From contig CAZZJC010000021.1 in assembly GCA_964654285.1 (NCBI GenBank), positions 1 through 64,000 on the forward strand: a stretch of 64,000 nucleotides of DNA, read 5' to 3'. Position numbers and translations under genes: made by a program. Shown one piece after another: positions 7,901 through 16,154 of this stretch; within the stretch, counting starts at the first letter, position 1; every line of letters starts with the position of its first letter. Source of the DNA: BJHQ01 sp964654285 (lineage in GTDB: Bacteria > Planctomycetota > UBA11346). Below the pieces are notes generated by a model. It saw only the letters and a list, made by a program, of their open reading frames with translations, was not told the origin of the DNA and did no database searches.

Positions 7901-9449
7901 ACGCCTTCAGGGTTGATGAGCGCAGATACTGACCGGGAAAACGTTTACGGTAGTAGTCGATCAATACGACTGCACTTCCAGCCGCATTGGGTGATGACAT
8001 GCTGGTACCGGTTCTACTGGCATAGTTATCATTGGGATAGGTTGATAACAGACCTGAACCATTGGCAGTGAGATCCGGCTTGATCCGTCCACCAAAGGTT
8101 GGACCCCGGGATGAACTGGATTCCAATCCGACTGGTGCCACCACCCTTCCCTGGGCATCGCGTTCCAGGTCCAGGGCATTGGCGATGTCGAGACCGTTCT
8201 TGCTGATATTATTCATTCCAGCCATGGTATTTAAGGAATTTCCAGCGGAAAAGAACTGCAGATAGAAGGGGGTGTCGTATAATGCGCTATCCATGGATGA
8301 ACTGGAATTATCGTAATAAGGTTCTTCAGTATGGCCATGACCGTCTGCCGGGCGTGGTCCGATGGCGCCCCAGCTCAGTGACGCATTGCCGACCACTGAA
8401 CGATCGGGCTGTCCGGACGTATGCATGCCACCATTCAAAATGTGGGATCCGTAGAGATTATAATAGGATCGGAACAACACCTCTGGCGCCATCCCCTTGG
8501 CCGCGGGATTGATGCCAGTAGCCCCGATGGTTCCAGCGACATGGGCGGCGTGTTCAGCATTGTACTGGGTACCGTAGCGGCCGATGATGCGCGAAACCGG
8601 GTTTGGCCCGGAAGTCATGAACTCGATATGGTCCGGGATCAAGCCAGCTTCATGCACCTGGACGATGAGCCCTGCTCCAGTAATGACGCCAACCGATGGA
8701 TCGAAATCGAGGTTTTCCCGCACCCGGTTCGCATTCGTGCTGATGGCGGCATTGGCATTGGTGGTGGTCATCCACACGGGAACACCAGCCTCGAATCCGA
8801 CCAGATGACGGCTCCTTCCGTCGGGATCCTGGCGGATCAGGGGGATGCCGCGATGAACCGCAACCAGGGGGATCAGGGCCGCGGACATGGTCTCCAACCG
8901 CTCCACCCAGGCCCCGTGACGTTGGCGTTCATCCGGTTTCAGATGCTGGCCATAGAGCTCGCGTGCAGCCAGGATGGCCCTGTGCAGGGTCGATTGATCG
9001 GTCGGATCCGCCTGGGGATTATCCCTGCGGAATTCCAGGTAACTTTGATGATGCGGCGGTGGCAGAGCCTGGGCGATCGCATCCAGATCCTCAGGCATGA
9101 CGGTTGACCTGCCGATCTGCGGGGTGCGAGCAACCCCGGATGCCTGGGGCCCGTCGACGGCTGAAAGTCCGCCCACCGGAATGACCCGGGTCGTATCGAC
9201 TCGGGAACCTGAATCCGCCCCAGGATCAACGCCGACAGGCGTGGAGGCCGGGAATGACCTCTGCGCGCAGCCGTCCGGATGCCGCAACCCGGTTTCAACG
9301 GCTGGATGTTCCGACCCCATGGAACCGACGGCCTCAGGCACAGACGCTGCGGGTGCCTCCCGCTTCGAATTCCCCTGCTGCAGGAACAATGCGAGGATGA
9401 GTACGGCGACGATGGCAAGGCTCGTCAGCGCACGGGTGCGCATGGTCAT
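4908..9449 (-). CDS. Subtilisin-like S8 protease with eight Ig-like repeats and C-terminal anchor
   Basis: A 1513-residue exported protein. An N-terminal hydrophobic segment (RALTSLAIVAVLILALFL) is followed by a linker and propeptide-like region, an S8 domain (about 250-530), a jelly-roll domain (about 560-710, LVNDLDLRLIGPDG) and eight Ig-like domains of about 95 residues (about 713-1480). Catalytic residues: His303 (HAAHVAGT), Asn404 (SAGNS) and Ser483 (GTSMSSPNAAG) are clear, but the usual catalytic Asp is Glu267 in VHEAGLI. The C-terminus is Gly-rich with one Cys (GGAGGCGLGGGLAM), then a hydrophobic segment and RCRNG, a layout like MYXO- or Synerg-CTERM sorting tails. The start at 9449 has GGAG seven bases upstream, better than the in-frame ATG at 9494. 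Likely cell-surface degradation of protein. Confidence 0.88.
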   Translation of the reverse strand: MTMRTRALTSLAIVAVLILALFLQQGNSKREAPAASVPEAVGSMGSEHPAVETGLRHPDGCAQRSFPASTPVGVDPGADSGSRVDTTRVIPVGGLSAVDGPQASGVARTPQIGRSTVMPEDLDAIAQALPPPHHQSYLEFRRDNPQADPTDQSTLHRAILAARELYGQHLKPDERQRHGAWVERLETMSAALIPLVAVHRGIPLIRQDPDGRSRHLVGFEAGVPVWMTTTNANAAISTNANRVRENLDFDPSVGVITGAGLIVQVHEAGLIPDHIEFMTSGPNPVSRIIGRYGTQYNAEHAAHVAGTIGATGINPAAKGMAPEVLFRSYYNLYGSHILNGGMHTSGQPDRSVVGNASLSWGAIGPRPADGHGHTEEPYYDNSSSSMDSALYDTPFYLQFFSAGNSLNTMAGMNNISKNGLDIANALDLERDAQGRVVAPVGLESSSSRGPTFGGRIKPDLTANGSGLLSTYPNDNYASRTGTSMSSPNAAGSAVVLIDYYRKRFPGQYLRSSTLKALLINTADDMGVSGPDYNFGWGYVNVLAAGSIVKRQADQPSSGVIVESNLAQGTVSTRSYTCDGANPIRVTLAWLDPAPASSVRLPITTRTGALVNDLDLRLIGPDGSVYRPFVMPFVVGSDFYPPFDRGSLNTDWGGIYCKAVPGDNTTDNVEQVLISAPMQGNYTLTVSHKGSLRYGNQDYSLAVTGLSQGGNNIAAPAIITQPANLSVTVGQTATFTVAASGTPVPTFQWSRSNDGGGTWTAIVGARAATYTTPATVIGDHNAQFRVVVSNSAGSATSKAAVLTVTVPTVAPAIGTQPANASVTVGQTATFTAAASGTPAPTFQWSRSNDAGKTWTAISGATAATYTTAAMVIGDNNAQFRVVASNSAGNATSNAAVLTVTIPTVAPAISTQPANASVTVGQTATFTAAASGTPAPTFQWSRSNDGGKTWTAISGATAATYTTAAMVIGDNNAQFRVVASNSAGNATSNAAVLTVTVPTVAPAISTQPANASVTVGQTATFTAAASGTPAPTFQWSRSNDAGKTWTAISGATAATYTTAAMVIGDNNAQFRVVASNSAGNATSNAAVLTVTVPTVAPAISTQPANASVTVGQTATFTAAASGTPAPTFQWSRSNDDGGTWTAIAGATAATYITPATVIGDHNARFRVVASNSAGSATSNVAVLTATIPTVAPAISTQPANASVTVGQTATFTAAASGTPAPTFQWSRSNDAGKTWTAISGATAATYITAATVIGDHNARFRVVASNRAGSVVSDDAVLAVTSPGEIPAITSHPANYEVTVGKPAMFSCSATSASAMTFQWQRSNDAGKTWTTISGATASSFTTNAASIMDNGALFRVVVSNSIGITMTNAATLTVKPTGTAPAMTSMPEDQAVTLGKTATFSVKATGDPIPGITWQRSDDGGVSWADIRGATGPVYGTSPTEAKDHGAKFRAIASNDVGRALSNPATLSVSAATSSAEEGNAFGAGGAGGCGLGGGLAMLGMALFLAVLGRCRNG
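5584..7308 (-). repeat. 285-base tandem repeats coding Ig-like domains
   Basis: Six units of 285 bases encode Ig domains 1-6 of the subtilase. Corresponding positions fall at 5869, 6154, 6439, 6724 and 7009, exactly 285 apart. The middle units are nearly identical in DNA as well as protein, which points to recent tandem duplication or gene conversion. Domains 7 and 8, nearest the anchor, are diverged. The antisense strand of the array is open for long stretches, producing spurious ORFs. Confidence 0.92.
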
Positions 9450-9810
9450 GAATGAACTCCAGGAAGGAAAGAGCTGGGATTGATTTCCCGGCAAGCGGAT
9501 CAGATTGTATCAGTGCGGGCCGGGATCGCGCGTGCCTATTTTGTCGGTTTCAGGAGGTTTTCATCGTGGCCGATCACACGCGCAGGGATCTGCGTGACAT
9601 CATCCGGATCCGACCGTATGGCACCTGTCGCCGTGACGCCATGCGCTCGGCCGGCGCGAGCCGGCGAGACGGTATTCGTCAGGACATCAGGCAAATCATC
9701 CGGGCGCTCCTGCCCGTGGTCGCGGATCAGGCCGCAACCCCAACCCCGGCTTCATTCCCGCCTGGGCGGAGACGAACTGCCTTCCGCCGTCGCGAACGGT
9801 CACCGACGGC
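9450..9810. other. Intergenic region upstream of the subtilase
   Basis: 361 bases between the end of the AraC-type gene and the subtilase start; both are on the minus strand. It contains the subtilase ribosome site (GGAG at 9457-9460). Frames here have no codon-like character or recognisable product. No strong hairpin terminator was found. Confidence 0.5.
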
Positions 9811-10737
9811 TCACCTGAGCCGCGTCCGCGCATCCCGTTCCAGCTGCTCCTGGCGCCAATGATCAGGGGATTTACCGAAGATCCGTCGGAATCCGGCGAC
9901 GAACGACTGGACGCTGTTGAATGAGCACTTGCGGGCGATGAGCGCGAGCGACTGATCGGGATTCTCGAGCAGGTATCGGGCAGACGTCTGATAACGCAGA
10001 TTGCGCAGATAGGCTCCGGCGCTCTGCTTCCTGGCCGCCAGGAACCGGGTGTTGAAGACCGAGGTGCTCAGGCCGACCATGCCGGCCAGCACCGGTACGG
10101 TAAGGCCATAGTCGAAACAGCGTTCGGCAATCCGGGTTGATTCCTCTATGACCGGGTCGGCGCATGGTTCGCGACCGGGCAGGAACCGTCCTTCCAGGAT
10201 TTCAGCGAGAATCCCTCCGAGCCGTCCCTGACAGGTCAGGACGCGCATGCCGAAGGATCCTTCCGGACTCCACCACAAGTCACAGATCCGACGGATGGCA
10301 TACGCGTATTTCCTGCCCAGATCGCCGGTGATGTGCATGGTCATATCCTGGCCAAACAGCTGCATCCCGGTGGGATGAGGAGGGGACAGGTTCACCGGTC
10401 GGTATCCGCCCACCTCCCTGGTCGGCTGCCTGGGTCGTGACACCAGTTCGAAATCCAGGCGCCAGAACAGAGATGGAGCCCCATTCACCAACCTGATCCT
10501 GGCACCATCCACCAGCAGGATCGAGTCCGGATCCAGCCGCAGCCTCCTGCCTTCGTCAGTCCGGAACTCCAGGGAGGCTCCGATGGTCGTCAGCAGCACC
10601 CAGTCACCATAAAAGGGGAACAGGAACTTTTCATGCAATAGACGATTGGCAAACGACGGGTTTCCCAGCTGCATATTGCGCCAGCGATGCGCCCGCATGA
10701 TGACTGGCGTCAATGCATCCAACAGCATCGGATCCAT
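9811..10737 (-). CDS. AraC-family transcriptional regulator
   Basis: A 308-residue protein. The N-terminal part (about 1-190) resembles a cupin-like ligand-sensing domain, including FPFYGDWVLLTTIGASLEF. The C-terminal 100 residues form a double helix-turn-helix of the AraC/XylS type, with LAGMVGLSTSVFNTRFLAAR as the first and LIARKCSFNSVQSFVAGFRR as the second, followed by the expected FGKSPDHWR. I chose the ATG at 10737 over the longer frame to 10815 because the extension looks non-coding. It follows a second AraC-type regulator on the same strand. Its target may be the subtilase or the PQQ-propeller gene; the sequence does not decide. Confidence 0.85.
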   Translation of the reverse strand: MDPMLLDALTPVIMRAHRWRNMQLGNPSFANRLLHEKFLFPFYGDWVLLTTIGASLEFRTDEGRRLRLDPDSILLVDGARIRLVNGAPSLFWRLDFELVSRPRQPTREVGGYRPVNLSPPHPTGMQLFGQDMTMHITGDLGRKYAYAIRRICDLWWSPEGSFGMRVLTCQGRLGGILAEILEGRFLPGREPCADPVIEESTRIAERCFDYGLTVPVLAGMVGLSTSVFNTRFLAARKQSAGAYLRNLRYQTSARYLLENPDQSLALIARKCSFNSVQSFVAGFRRIFGKSPDHWRQEQLERDARTRLR

Positions 10738-10875
10738 GCGGACATTTCCCACCGCAACGCCTGGGAGACAACCGGCAGCGTCAGGATTGCCGATGACTGT
10801 ACGGCGGTGTCCCACTCGGGCCGGACCGCACGGGAATGCGGGCTGGCTCCGCCGGACGGATCCAGGGGTTTCCGG

Positions 10876-12069
10876 CTATCGCGACCGCGGCGCTGTGCGC
10901 CGGACCGCATGATCCGTGTTCGACGCCGCACCCGGCGGACCGGCAGGCCGCAAACCGGAGCCGGCCATGCGCCACAGCGTCGGGGAAGCCCCATATCGCT
11001 TGCGGAAGGCTGCGGCAAACGTGGTCGGATGGGAAAAACCGGCGAGATGCGAAACGCGTTCGATGGCGTCCTCGCCGTCGAGCAGCCTCTGCGCCGCCCG
11101 TTGCAACCGCTGTTCACGCAACCACTGGGCCGGAGGACAGCCGGTGGCAGCGGTGAACCGGCGCTGAAATTGCACGAGTGACAGCTTGGCCGACCGGGCC
11201 AGCCGAGCCAGGCGGATGGGCCCGTCCGAACCAGCCGCCATGCGCATCGCACGCACCACCGGATCGACCGCCAGCAGATCCGGGGTGGAATCATGGACTT
11301 CCAGCACCGGGGGGACCACCACCCGGCGGAATGGCCCGCGGTCTCCCGAGAATTGCCGATGCAGCAGCAGGGCGGCATTCCAGCCGACCACCGACATGGG
11401 AACCGCCAGCCGGGTCGGGATCGGCAGGTTTCCGAGGTCATCGGTCAGCGTGGATTGGCATCCGACGACCGCATAATCGCGCCCCAGCACCAGACCGACC
11501 GCCAGGCATTCCGAGAGGAACCACATCGCGGCGCGTTCCATCGGAATGAACATGGCCACCGGACCGGAGCGCGACCGCATCCACTCGCCCAGATGCCGGC
11601 GCTGAACCTCCTGGCTTGCGTCGCCGGCCAGGGGTTGGAACTGATCGCAGCTGCGGGCACGGGTCTGCAGGTGGTCGATGAAGGCTTTGCGCCTGACCTC
11701 GTAGTGAGGTCTGTTGACCACCCGGTTCAGGTAGGTCGAGATGGACTGATACCCGCGCTCCAGCAGGAATTCAGCCGCCTTTCTTCCGATCGCCACATCA
11801 TCGGAGATGACGCAGGGCAGGCCTTCGCGGTTGTGTTTGAGCGAGACGCAGGCGATTCCCTGGGCCTGCAGGTCGAGGATGCGCGTGTCATCGAGGCCGC
11901 CGACCAACCCATCGACACGGGGCCGGACCGCATGTTGCATGCCGGGATCATAGACGACCTGCCAGTCGAGGGCGTGTTGACGGGCGTAGGCGACCGTTCC
12001 CCGGACCAGCCCCTGCGCCGACGACTCCAGCGGCTGGCAAACGGCAATGATGCGTTTCCCTCGATCCAT
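10876..12069 (-). CDS. XylR-type regulator: LacI-like sensor plus AraC HTH
   Basis: A 397-residue protein with the architecture of XylR-type sugar regulators, which are common in PVC bacteria. Residues 1-275 form a periplasmic-binding-protein-like sensor (RVDGLVGGLDD, CVISDDVAIGRKAAEFLLERG, the VPMSVVGWNAALLL helix). Residues about 285-380 are an AraC-type double HTH (LARLARSAKLSLVQFQRRFT and RVSHLAGFSHPTTFAAAFRK). The tail after residue 370 is basic and low complexity. It faces the secreted PQQ-propeller gene across a 278-base gap, so that gene is the likeliest target. The ligand is probably a sugar, by family. Confidence 0.87.
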   Translation of the reverse strand: MDRGKRIIAVCQPLESSAQGLVRGTVAYARQHALDWQVVYDPGMQHAVRPRVDGLVGGLDDTRILDLQAQGIACVSLKHNREGLPCVISDDVAIGRKAAEFLLERGYQSISTYLNRVVNRPHYEVRRKAFIDHLQTRARSCDQFQPLAGDASQEVQRRHLGEWMRSRSGPVAMFIPMERAAMWFLSECLAVGLVLGRDYAVVGCQSTLTDDLGNLPIPTRLAVPMSVVGWNAALLLHRQFSGDRGPFRRVVVPPVLEVHDSTPDLLAVDPVVRAMRMAAGSDGPIRLARLARSAKLSLVQFQRRFTAATGCPPAQWLREQRLQRAAQRLLDGEDAIERVSHLAGFSHPTTFAAAFRKRYGASPTLWRMAGSGLRPAGPPGAASNTDHAVRRTAPRSR

Positions 12070-12347
12070 GCGGCGAATTCCTAGCCAGGGCTGGGGCGAA
12101 CACCGGTTCGGGCCGGCATGGAGAAGACCGGTCGGTTCAGATGATTACCGTGAACCGCGCGTGGACAACCCGGGAGTGGGTGACTGATGGCGAATCCATC
12201 GGCGAGAACCGTCCACGTACAGGTCATCGGCCACGTATGAACCTGCGCCGTCCGGCAACCCCGGCCACAACACCGGTCCGCCTTCCCGCTGCCCTGCCTT
12301 CCCTGATTTTGGCGTCCTTGATTCCACCTTCGATCCGGAGCCCCTCC

Positions 12348-14015
12348 ATGCGATACGCACCCCTGGCGAAACCCTTCATCCTGTTGGCCGTCATGACGGC
12401 GGCGGCGCAGGCCGAGCAGACGGCCGGCTACGGGCGCGATGGCTCGCGCATCTTCCCCGACCGCAAACCGCCCACCGCCTTCTCACTGCCCAAGGATCTG
12501 CGTTGGGAATTCCGGCTGAAGGGCTGGGGGCATTCCTCGCCGGTCGTCGTCCAGGATCAGGTCATCGTGACCATCGAAGCCACACCGGATTGCGATTGGC
12601 CCCAGCTGGTCAGCGTCGACCTGAAGACCGGCAAGGAACGTTGGCGGGCCGTGCTGGATGGGGCCGAGGCCATCTCGGGTGGAGATGCCGCCAAGCGCAA
12701 GACGATCACCGACGACTGGCATCTCTTCCGGCAGAAGACCATAAAGAACTACCGTTTCCGTGAGGCATTCCGGCAGAATCCGGACAAGGCCCTGAAGGAC
12801 TGGATCGCCGAGGGCGGGACCTATTCGCCACCCGACCACAAGCCCAAGATGTCGCATCCGTGCTATGCCCCGGCCGACGCAGCCCGTGACCGCTGCATCG
12901 CCGTCGGCCTGGTCGCGGAAACCTACCACGAGATACGCAACCAATCCGGCATCGATGCGATCGGCCATACGTTTTCCACCCCGGCCTCGGATGGCAAGAC
13001 CATCTATGTGGCTACAGCCCAGGGATTCTATGCCGCCTTCGATCTCACAGGGAAACGCCTCTGGATGACCTATTCGAAGGGGAACATCCACAACGGCGAC
13101 ACCTGCTACAACGGCCGCTCGCCCATCCTGTACCAGAACCTGCTCATCTCAGACCCGACCAACAAGCTCCGCGCCTTCGACGTGGTCAGCGGAAAACTGC
13201 TCTGGTCCGACGATGCCCCCGCTGGTCCGATGGGGGGGGACGTCGCGTCGAACAATGACGAGGGCGCGCACACGATCCAATCCCCGATGGTGATGACGGT
13301 GGGGGGCAAGGATGTCCTGATCGCAGCAGGCGGCCATTTCTATCTGCTGCCCGAAGGGAAGCGGGTGAAGATGGACGGGTGGCGCGAATTCGGGATGCAG
13401 ACCCTGGTCAAGCATGATGAACGCGATGTGGTCTTCTTCGGTGGTGAAGGCGAACATTGCGGCTGGACGGGCAAGGGCATCTGTCCGACGCCCCCCCCGG
13501 CGGCGATCCGTTTCGCCTGGCAGGGTCAGGATCTCAAGGCGACGATCCTCTGGAGCGGGATCAACGGCAAGCCCTTTGGCGGAAACCTCCCCTGGATGGT
13601 CTACAATGCCGGGAAGCTGTTCTGCCCCGGCAGGGGCGCCGTCGATGGCAAGACCGGGAAGATCCTGTTCGGCGATTTCAACACCAAGCGCATCTATTCG
13701 CTGACTGAGACCCCGCGCACCGGCCACCTGCTGCAGATCGCAAACGGCCATGTCTACGGGCTCCACGGCACGACCAACGTCAAGCCGCAACAGGGGGCCG
13801 GATTCATGGATGTCTGCACGATCGATGGGAAGGGCGTCGCCTCCAGCATCATCCCTCCCGAGGAGTTCGACGCGTCCGAAACGGCGGCCTGGAGCGGTTG
13901 CGCCCTCTATTACAACATCGTGGGCCGATTCTCGCATGGATGGCAGTTCACCTTCAGCAAGGATGCCATCATCCTGCGGAGCAATCTGCGCATCTATTGC
14001 ATCGGCCCGAAATGA
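12348..14015 (+). CDS. Secreted PQQ-like beta-propeller protein
   Basis: A 555-residue protein with a signal peptide (MRYAPLAKPFILLAVMTAAAQA) and repeated propeller blades of the PQQ/YWTD-like kind: VVVQDQVIVTIEATPDCD, LVSVDLKTGKERWRAV, FYAAFDLTGKRLWMTYSKG and LRAFDVVSGKLLWSDDAPAG. The recurring LKTGKxxW pattern is typical of proteins that bind PQQ or act as scaffolds. I see no dehydrogenase-type disulfide or calcium signature, so the enzymatic role is open. The start at 12348 has GGAG at 12337-12340; in-frame codons upstream to 12141 are rejected. It is divergent from the XylR-type regulator, which suggests regulated expression. Confidence 0.83.
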   Translation: MRYAPLAKPFILLAVMTAAAQAEQTAGYGRDGSRIFPDRKPPTAFSLPKDLRWEFRLKGWGHSSPVVVQDQVIVTIEATPDCDWPQLVSVDLKTGKERWRAVLDGAEAISGGDAAKRKTITDDWHLFRQKTIKNYRFREAFRQNPDKALKDWIAEGGTYSPPDHKPKMSHPCYAPADAARDRCIAVGLVAETYHEIRNQSGIDAIGHTFSTPASDGKTIYVATAQGFYAAFDLTGKRLWMTYSKGNIHNGDTCYNGRSPILYQNLLISDPTNKLRAFDVVSGKLLWSDDAPAGPMGGDVASNNDEGAHTIQSPMVMTVGGKDVLIAAGGHFYLLPEGKRVKMDGWREFGMQTLVKHDERDVVFFGGEGEHCGWTGKGICPTPPPAAIRFAWQGQDLKATILWSGINGKPFGGNLPWMVYNAGKLFCPGRGAVDGKTGKILFGDFNTKRIYSLTETPRTGHLLQIANGHVYGLHGTTNVKPQQGAGFMDVCTIDGKGVASSIIPPEEFDASETAAWSGCALYYNIVGRFSHGWQFTFSKDAIILRSNLRIYCIGPK

Positions 14016-14362
14016 GCGGACCGCACCCCCGGTTCGGAGGCCTTCCGTAAGCGGGCCCGACCCGAAGCGATCCGCCCTTCCTCCGGTTCCGCCACCCTGC
14101 TTCCGGCGTCACGACCTGCCGGATCTCCCGGCGGCGGTTCCTGCCTGCCCCGGCGTGGGGCAGGCAGGGCGGTGGCCACGCCTGCCGCCAGGGAACTGGG
14201 ACTCCGCCAGCAATCTGCCACGCCTGCCGCGCCGGCTCGGGATCGGCGGGGACGACCACAATCCACCACCGGCCTGCATGGGAGGCCTTTCGCCCACTCC
14301 GGGCCGGACCCAAGCACTCCCCATTCCCCCCCTGTGGACGGGACGGCGCAGGCACACAAGAG
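14016..14362. other. Intergenic region between convergent genes
   Basis: Lies between the propeller stop and the glnA terminator. It holds an 11-bp perfect hairpin at 14141-14167 and two copies of GCCACGCCTGCCG about 45 bases apart near 14175 and 14220. No gene is supported. Confidence 0.5.
14141..14167 (+). terminator. Hairpin downstream of the PQQ-propeller gene
   Basis: CTGCCTGCCCC and GGGGCAGGCAG form a perfect 11-bp stem around a 5-base loop (GGCGT), about 125 bases past the stop. There is no T run after it, so intrinsic termination is only a guess. Confidence 0.4.
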
Positions 14363-14390
14363 AAAACCCTCGGATTTCTCCGAGGGTTTT
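14363..14390 (-). terminator. Rho-independent terminator of glnA
   Basis: AAAACCCTCGG and CCGAGGGTTTT make a perfect 11-bp stem with a 6-base loop, 25 bases beyond the glnA stop. Because the stem itself begins with A and ends with T, it can work in both directions. Confidence 0.85.
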
Positions 14391-14415
14391 CCGCTGTTCT
14401 GCCGATCTCTACGGA

Positions 14416-15825
14416 CTAGGCGTCGTAGTAGAGGTAGAACTCGTAGGGATTCGGGCGCAGCTTCATCGGCTCGACCTCGTTCTCGCGCTTGTAGGCGACG
14501 TAGGTGTCGATGAAGTCCTCGGTGAAGACGTCGCCGGCGGTGAGCCACGACTTGTCGGCGAGCATCTCATCGATGGCCTGGCCGAGGCTGTCGCAGGTGC
14601 CGGGGATGGTGGCCAGCTCCTCGGGCGGCAGGTCGTAGATGTTCTTGTCCATCGGCTTGCCCGGATCGATCTGGTTCTTGATGCCGTCGATCATGGCCAT
14701 GGTGATGGCAGCGGTGACCAGGTAGGGGCTGCCGCTGGCGTCGGGGCAGCGGAACTCGAAGCGGCGGGCCTTGTCGCTGCCGACGTGCGGGATGCGCACC
14801 GACGCCGAGCGGTTGCTGGCCGAGTAGGCCAGGTTCACCGGAGCCTCGTAGTGGGGGACCAGGCGGCGGTAGCTGTTCACCGAGGGGTTGGTGAAGGCCT
14901 GGATCGAGCGGCCGTGCTTGAGGATGCCGCCGATGGCCCAGATCGCCTGCTGGCTGAGCTTGGCGTAGGCGTTGCCGGCGAAGAGGTTCTTGCCGTCCTT
15001 CCAGATCGAGGTGTGGCAGTGCATGCCGCTGCCGTTGTCGCCGAACATCGGCTTCGGCATGAAGGTCGCCGTCTTGCCGTGCTGGTAGCAGGTGTTCTTG
15101 ACCGCGTACTTGTAGAGGTGGACCAGGTCGCCCGCGGTGATCGCGGTGCCGAACTTGATGCCGATCTCGCACTGGCCGGGGCTCGCCACCTCGTGGTGGT
15201 GGAGATCCACTTCCATGCCCATGGTCTGCATGTTGGTGGTGATCTCGCTGCGCAGGTCCATCAGGGTGTCCTGCGGGGTCGCCGGGTAGTAGCCCTGCTT
15301 GTGGCGGATCTTGTGGCCGAGGTTGACGCCGTCATCGACGCCCATGTTCCACGGGGCCTCGACCGAATCGAGGTGGTAGAACGAGCCCTGCGGCGCGCTC
15401 TGGTAGCGGATCGAATCGAAGATGAAGAATTCGGGCTCGGGGCCGAAGTAGATGGTGTCGCCGATGCCAGTGGACTTGAGGTAGTCCTGGGCCTTGCGGG
15501 CGATGGAACGGGCGTCGCGCGAGTAGCGCTGGCCGGTGCGCGGATCGAAGATGTCGCCGAAGAAGCAGATCGTGGGCTGCTCGCGGAACGGGTCGATGAA
15601 GACCGACGCCGGATCCGGCTTGATCAGCATGTCCGACTTCTCGATGCCCTGCCAGCCGCGGATCGAGCTGCCGTCGAACGGCAGGCCGTCCTCGAAGATC
15701 GACGCCTCGAGCCGGCGCGCGACGATCGTGAAGTGCTGGAGGGTGCCGAAGATGTCGCCGAACATGATGTCGACGTACTTGGCGCCGTGGTCTTTGGCGA
15801 GCTGGAGGGCTTTCGCAACGCTCAT
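14416..15825 (-). CDS. glnA: Glutamine synthetase, type I
   Basis: Makes glutamine from glutamate, ammonia and ATP in the cytoplasm. The 469-residue protein has the beta-grasp start with DGSSIRGWQ, the NGSGMHCHTS ATP-binding loop region, NPSVNSYRRLVPHYEAPVNL, and NRSASVRIP. The segment KNIYDLPPEE contains the Tyr that is adenylylated in GSI-beta enzymes, so control by GlnE/GlnD-type modification is plausible; glnD is 8 kb away in this window. The start at 15825 has GGGAG just upstream. The long in-frame extension to 15999 lacks coding character. A strong terminator follows. Confidence 0.97.
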   Translation of the reverse strand: MSVAKALQLAKDHGAKYVDIMFGDIFGTLQHFTIVARRLEASIFEDGLPFDGSSIRGWQGIEKSDMLIKPDPASVFIDPFREQPTICFFGDIFDPRTGQRYSRDARSIARKAQDYLKSTGIGDTIYFGPEPEFFIFDSIRYQSAPQGSFYHLDSVEAPWNMGVDDGVNLGHKIRHKQGYYPATPQDTLMDLRSEITTNMQTMGMEVDLHHHEVASPGQCEIGIKFGTAITAGDLVHLYKYAVKNTCYQHGKTATFMPKPMFGDNGSGMHCHTSIWKDGKNLFAGNAYAKLSQQAIWAIGGILKHGRSIQAFTNPSVNSYRRLVPHYEAPVNLAYSASNRSASVRIPHVGSDKARRFEFRCPDASGSPYLVTAAITMAMIDGIKNQIDPGKPMDKNIYDLPPEELATIPGTCDSLGQAIDEMLADKSWLTAGDVFTEDFIDTYVAYKRENEVEPMKLRPNPYEFYLYYDA

Positions 15826-16154
15826 GGGTTCTCCCGGGGGGGTAGGCAGCGAGCGCTGCCATGGAGGTGGGGTGGGCAAGCTAGACGGCCTTCGCAGGGT
15901 GGCAACCCTCAGGAAGGGTGGGAAGTGTTGCGCAGATATACAATATCTGATGACCTCGGCTGCCGACCTGGCCTGGATGGCAAAACCAGCGCAGGTCAAT
16001 CGATGGCGGGCTCAATCGCTGGTTAATGCGGAAAAAGAATGGTTCACCCAGGCGGGCGGAGCAGACCACCAAAACAACATCAGGAGCCTCCTGCCCTGAT
16101 TTGCGAGTCCACCATTCGCGGGTTACCCTCCCAGACCCAACCCACGGAGCCAAC
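15826..16154. other. Divergent control region of glnA and the substrate-binding gene
   Basis: 329 bases between two divergent starts. It includes a perfect 17-base palindrome at 15933-15949, the glnA Shine-Dalgarno, and GGAG before the 16155 start. It is richer in A and T around 15930-15950 than the coding DNA. I found no convincing sigma-54 GG-N10-GC pair. Confidence 0.55.
15933..15949. promoter_or_regulatory. 17-base palindrome upstream of glnA
   Basis: CAGATATACAATATCTG has perfect 7-base arms around a 3-base centre. It lies 108 bases before the glnA start in an AT-rich patch of otherwise GC-rich DNA. It is a candidate operator or promoter core; no known regulator consensus is assigned. 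Confidence 0.4.

Noticed and set aside
9480..9818. Plus-strand ORFs between the AraC gene and the subtilase
   Set aside because: They lack ribosome sites and recognisable sequence and have irregular composition.
13750..16026. 758-codon plus-strand ORF
   Set aside because: Most of it is antisense to glnA, and its early part is a shifted frame of the propeller gene.
15826..16154. Sigma-54 promoter or glutamine riboswitch before glnA
   Set aside because: No GG-N10-GC pair at suitable distance and no recognisable riboswitch core was found by eye.
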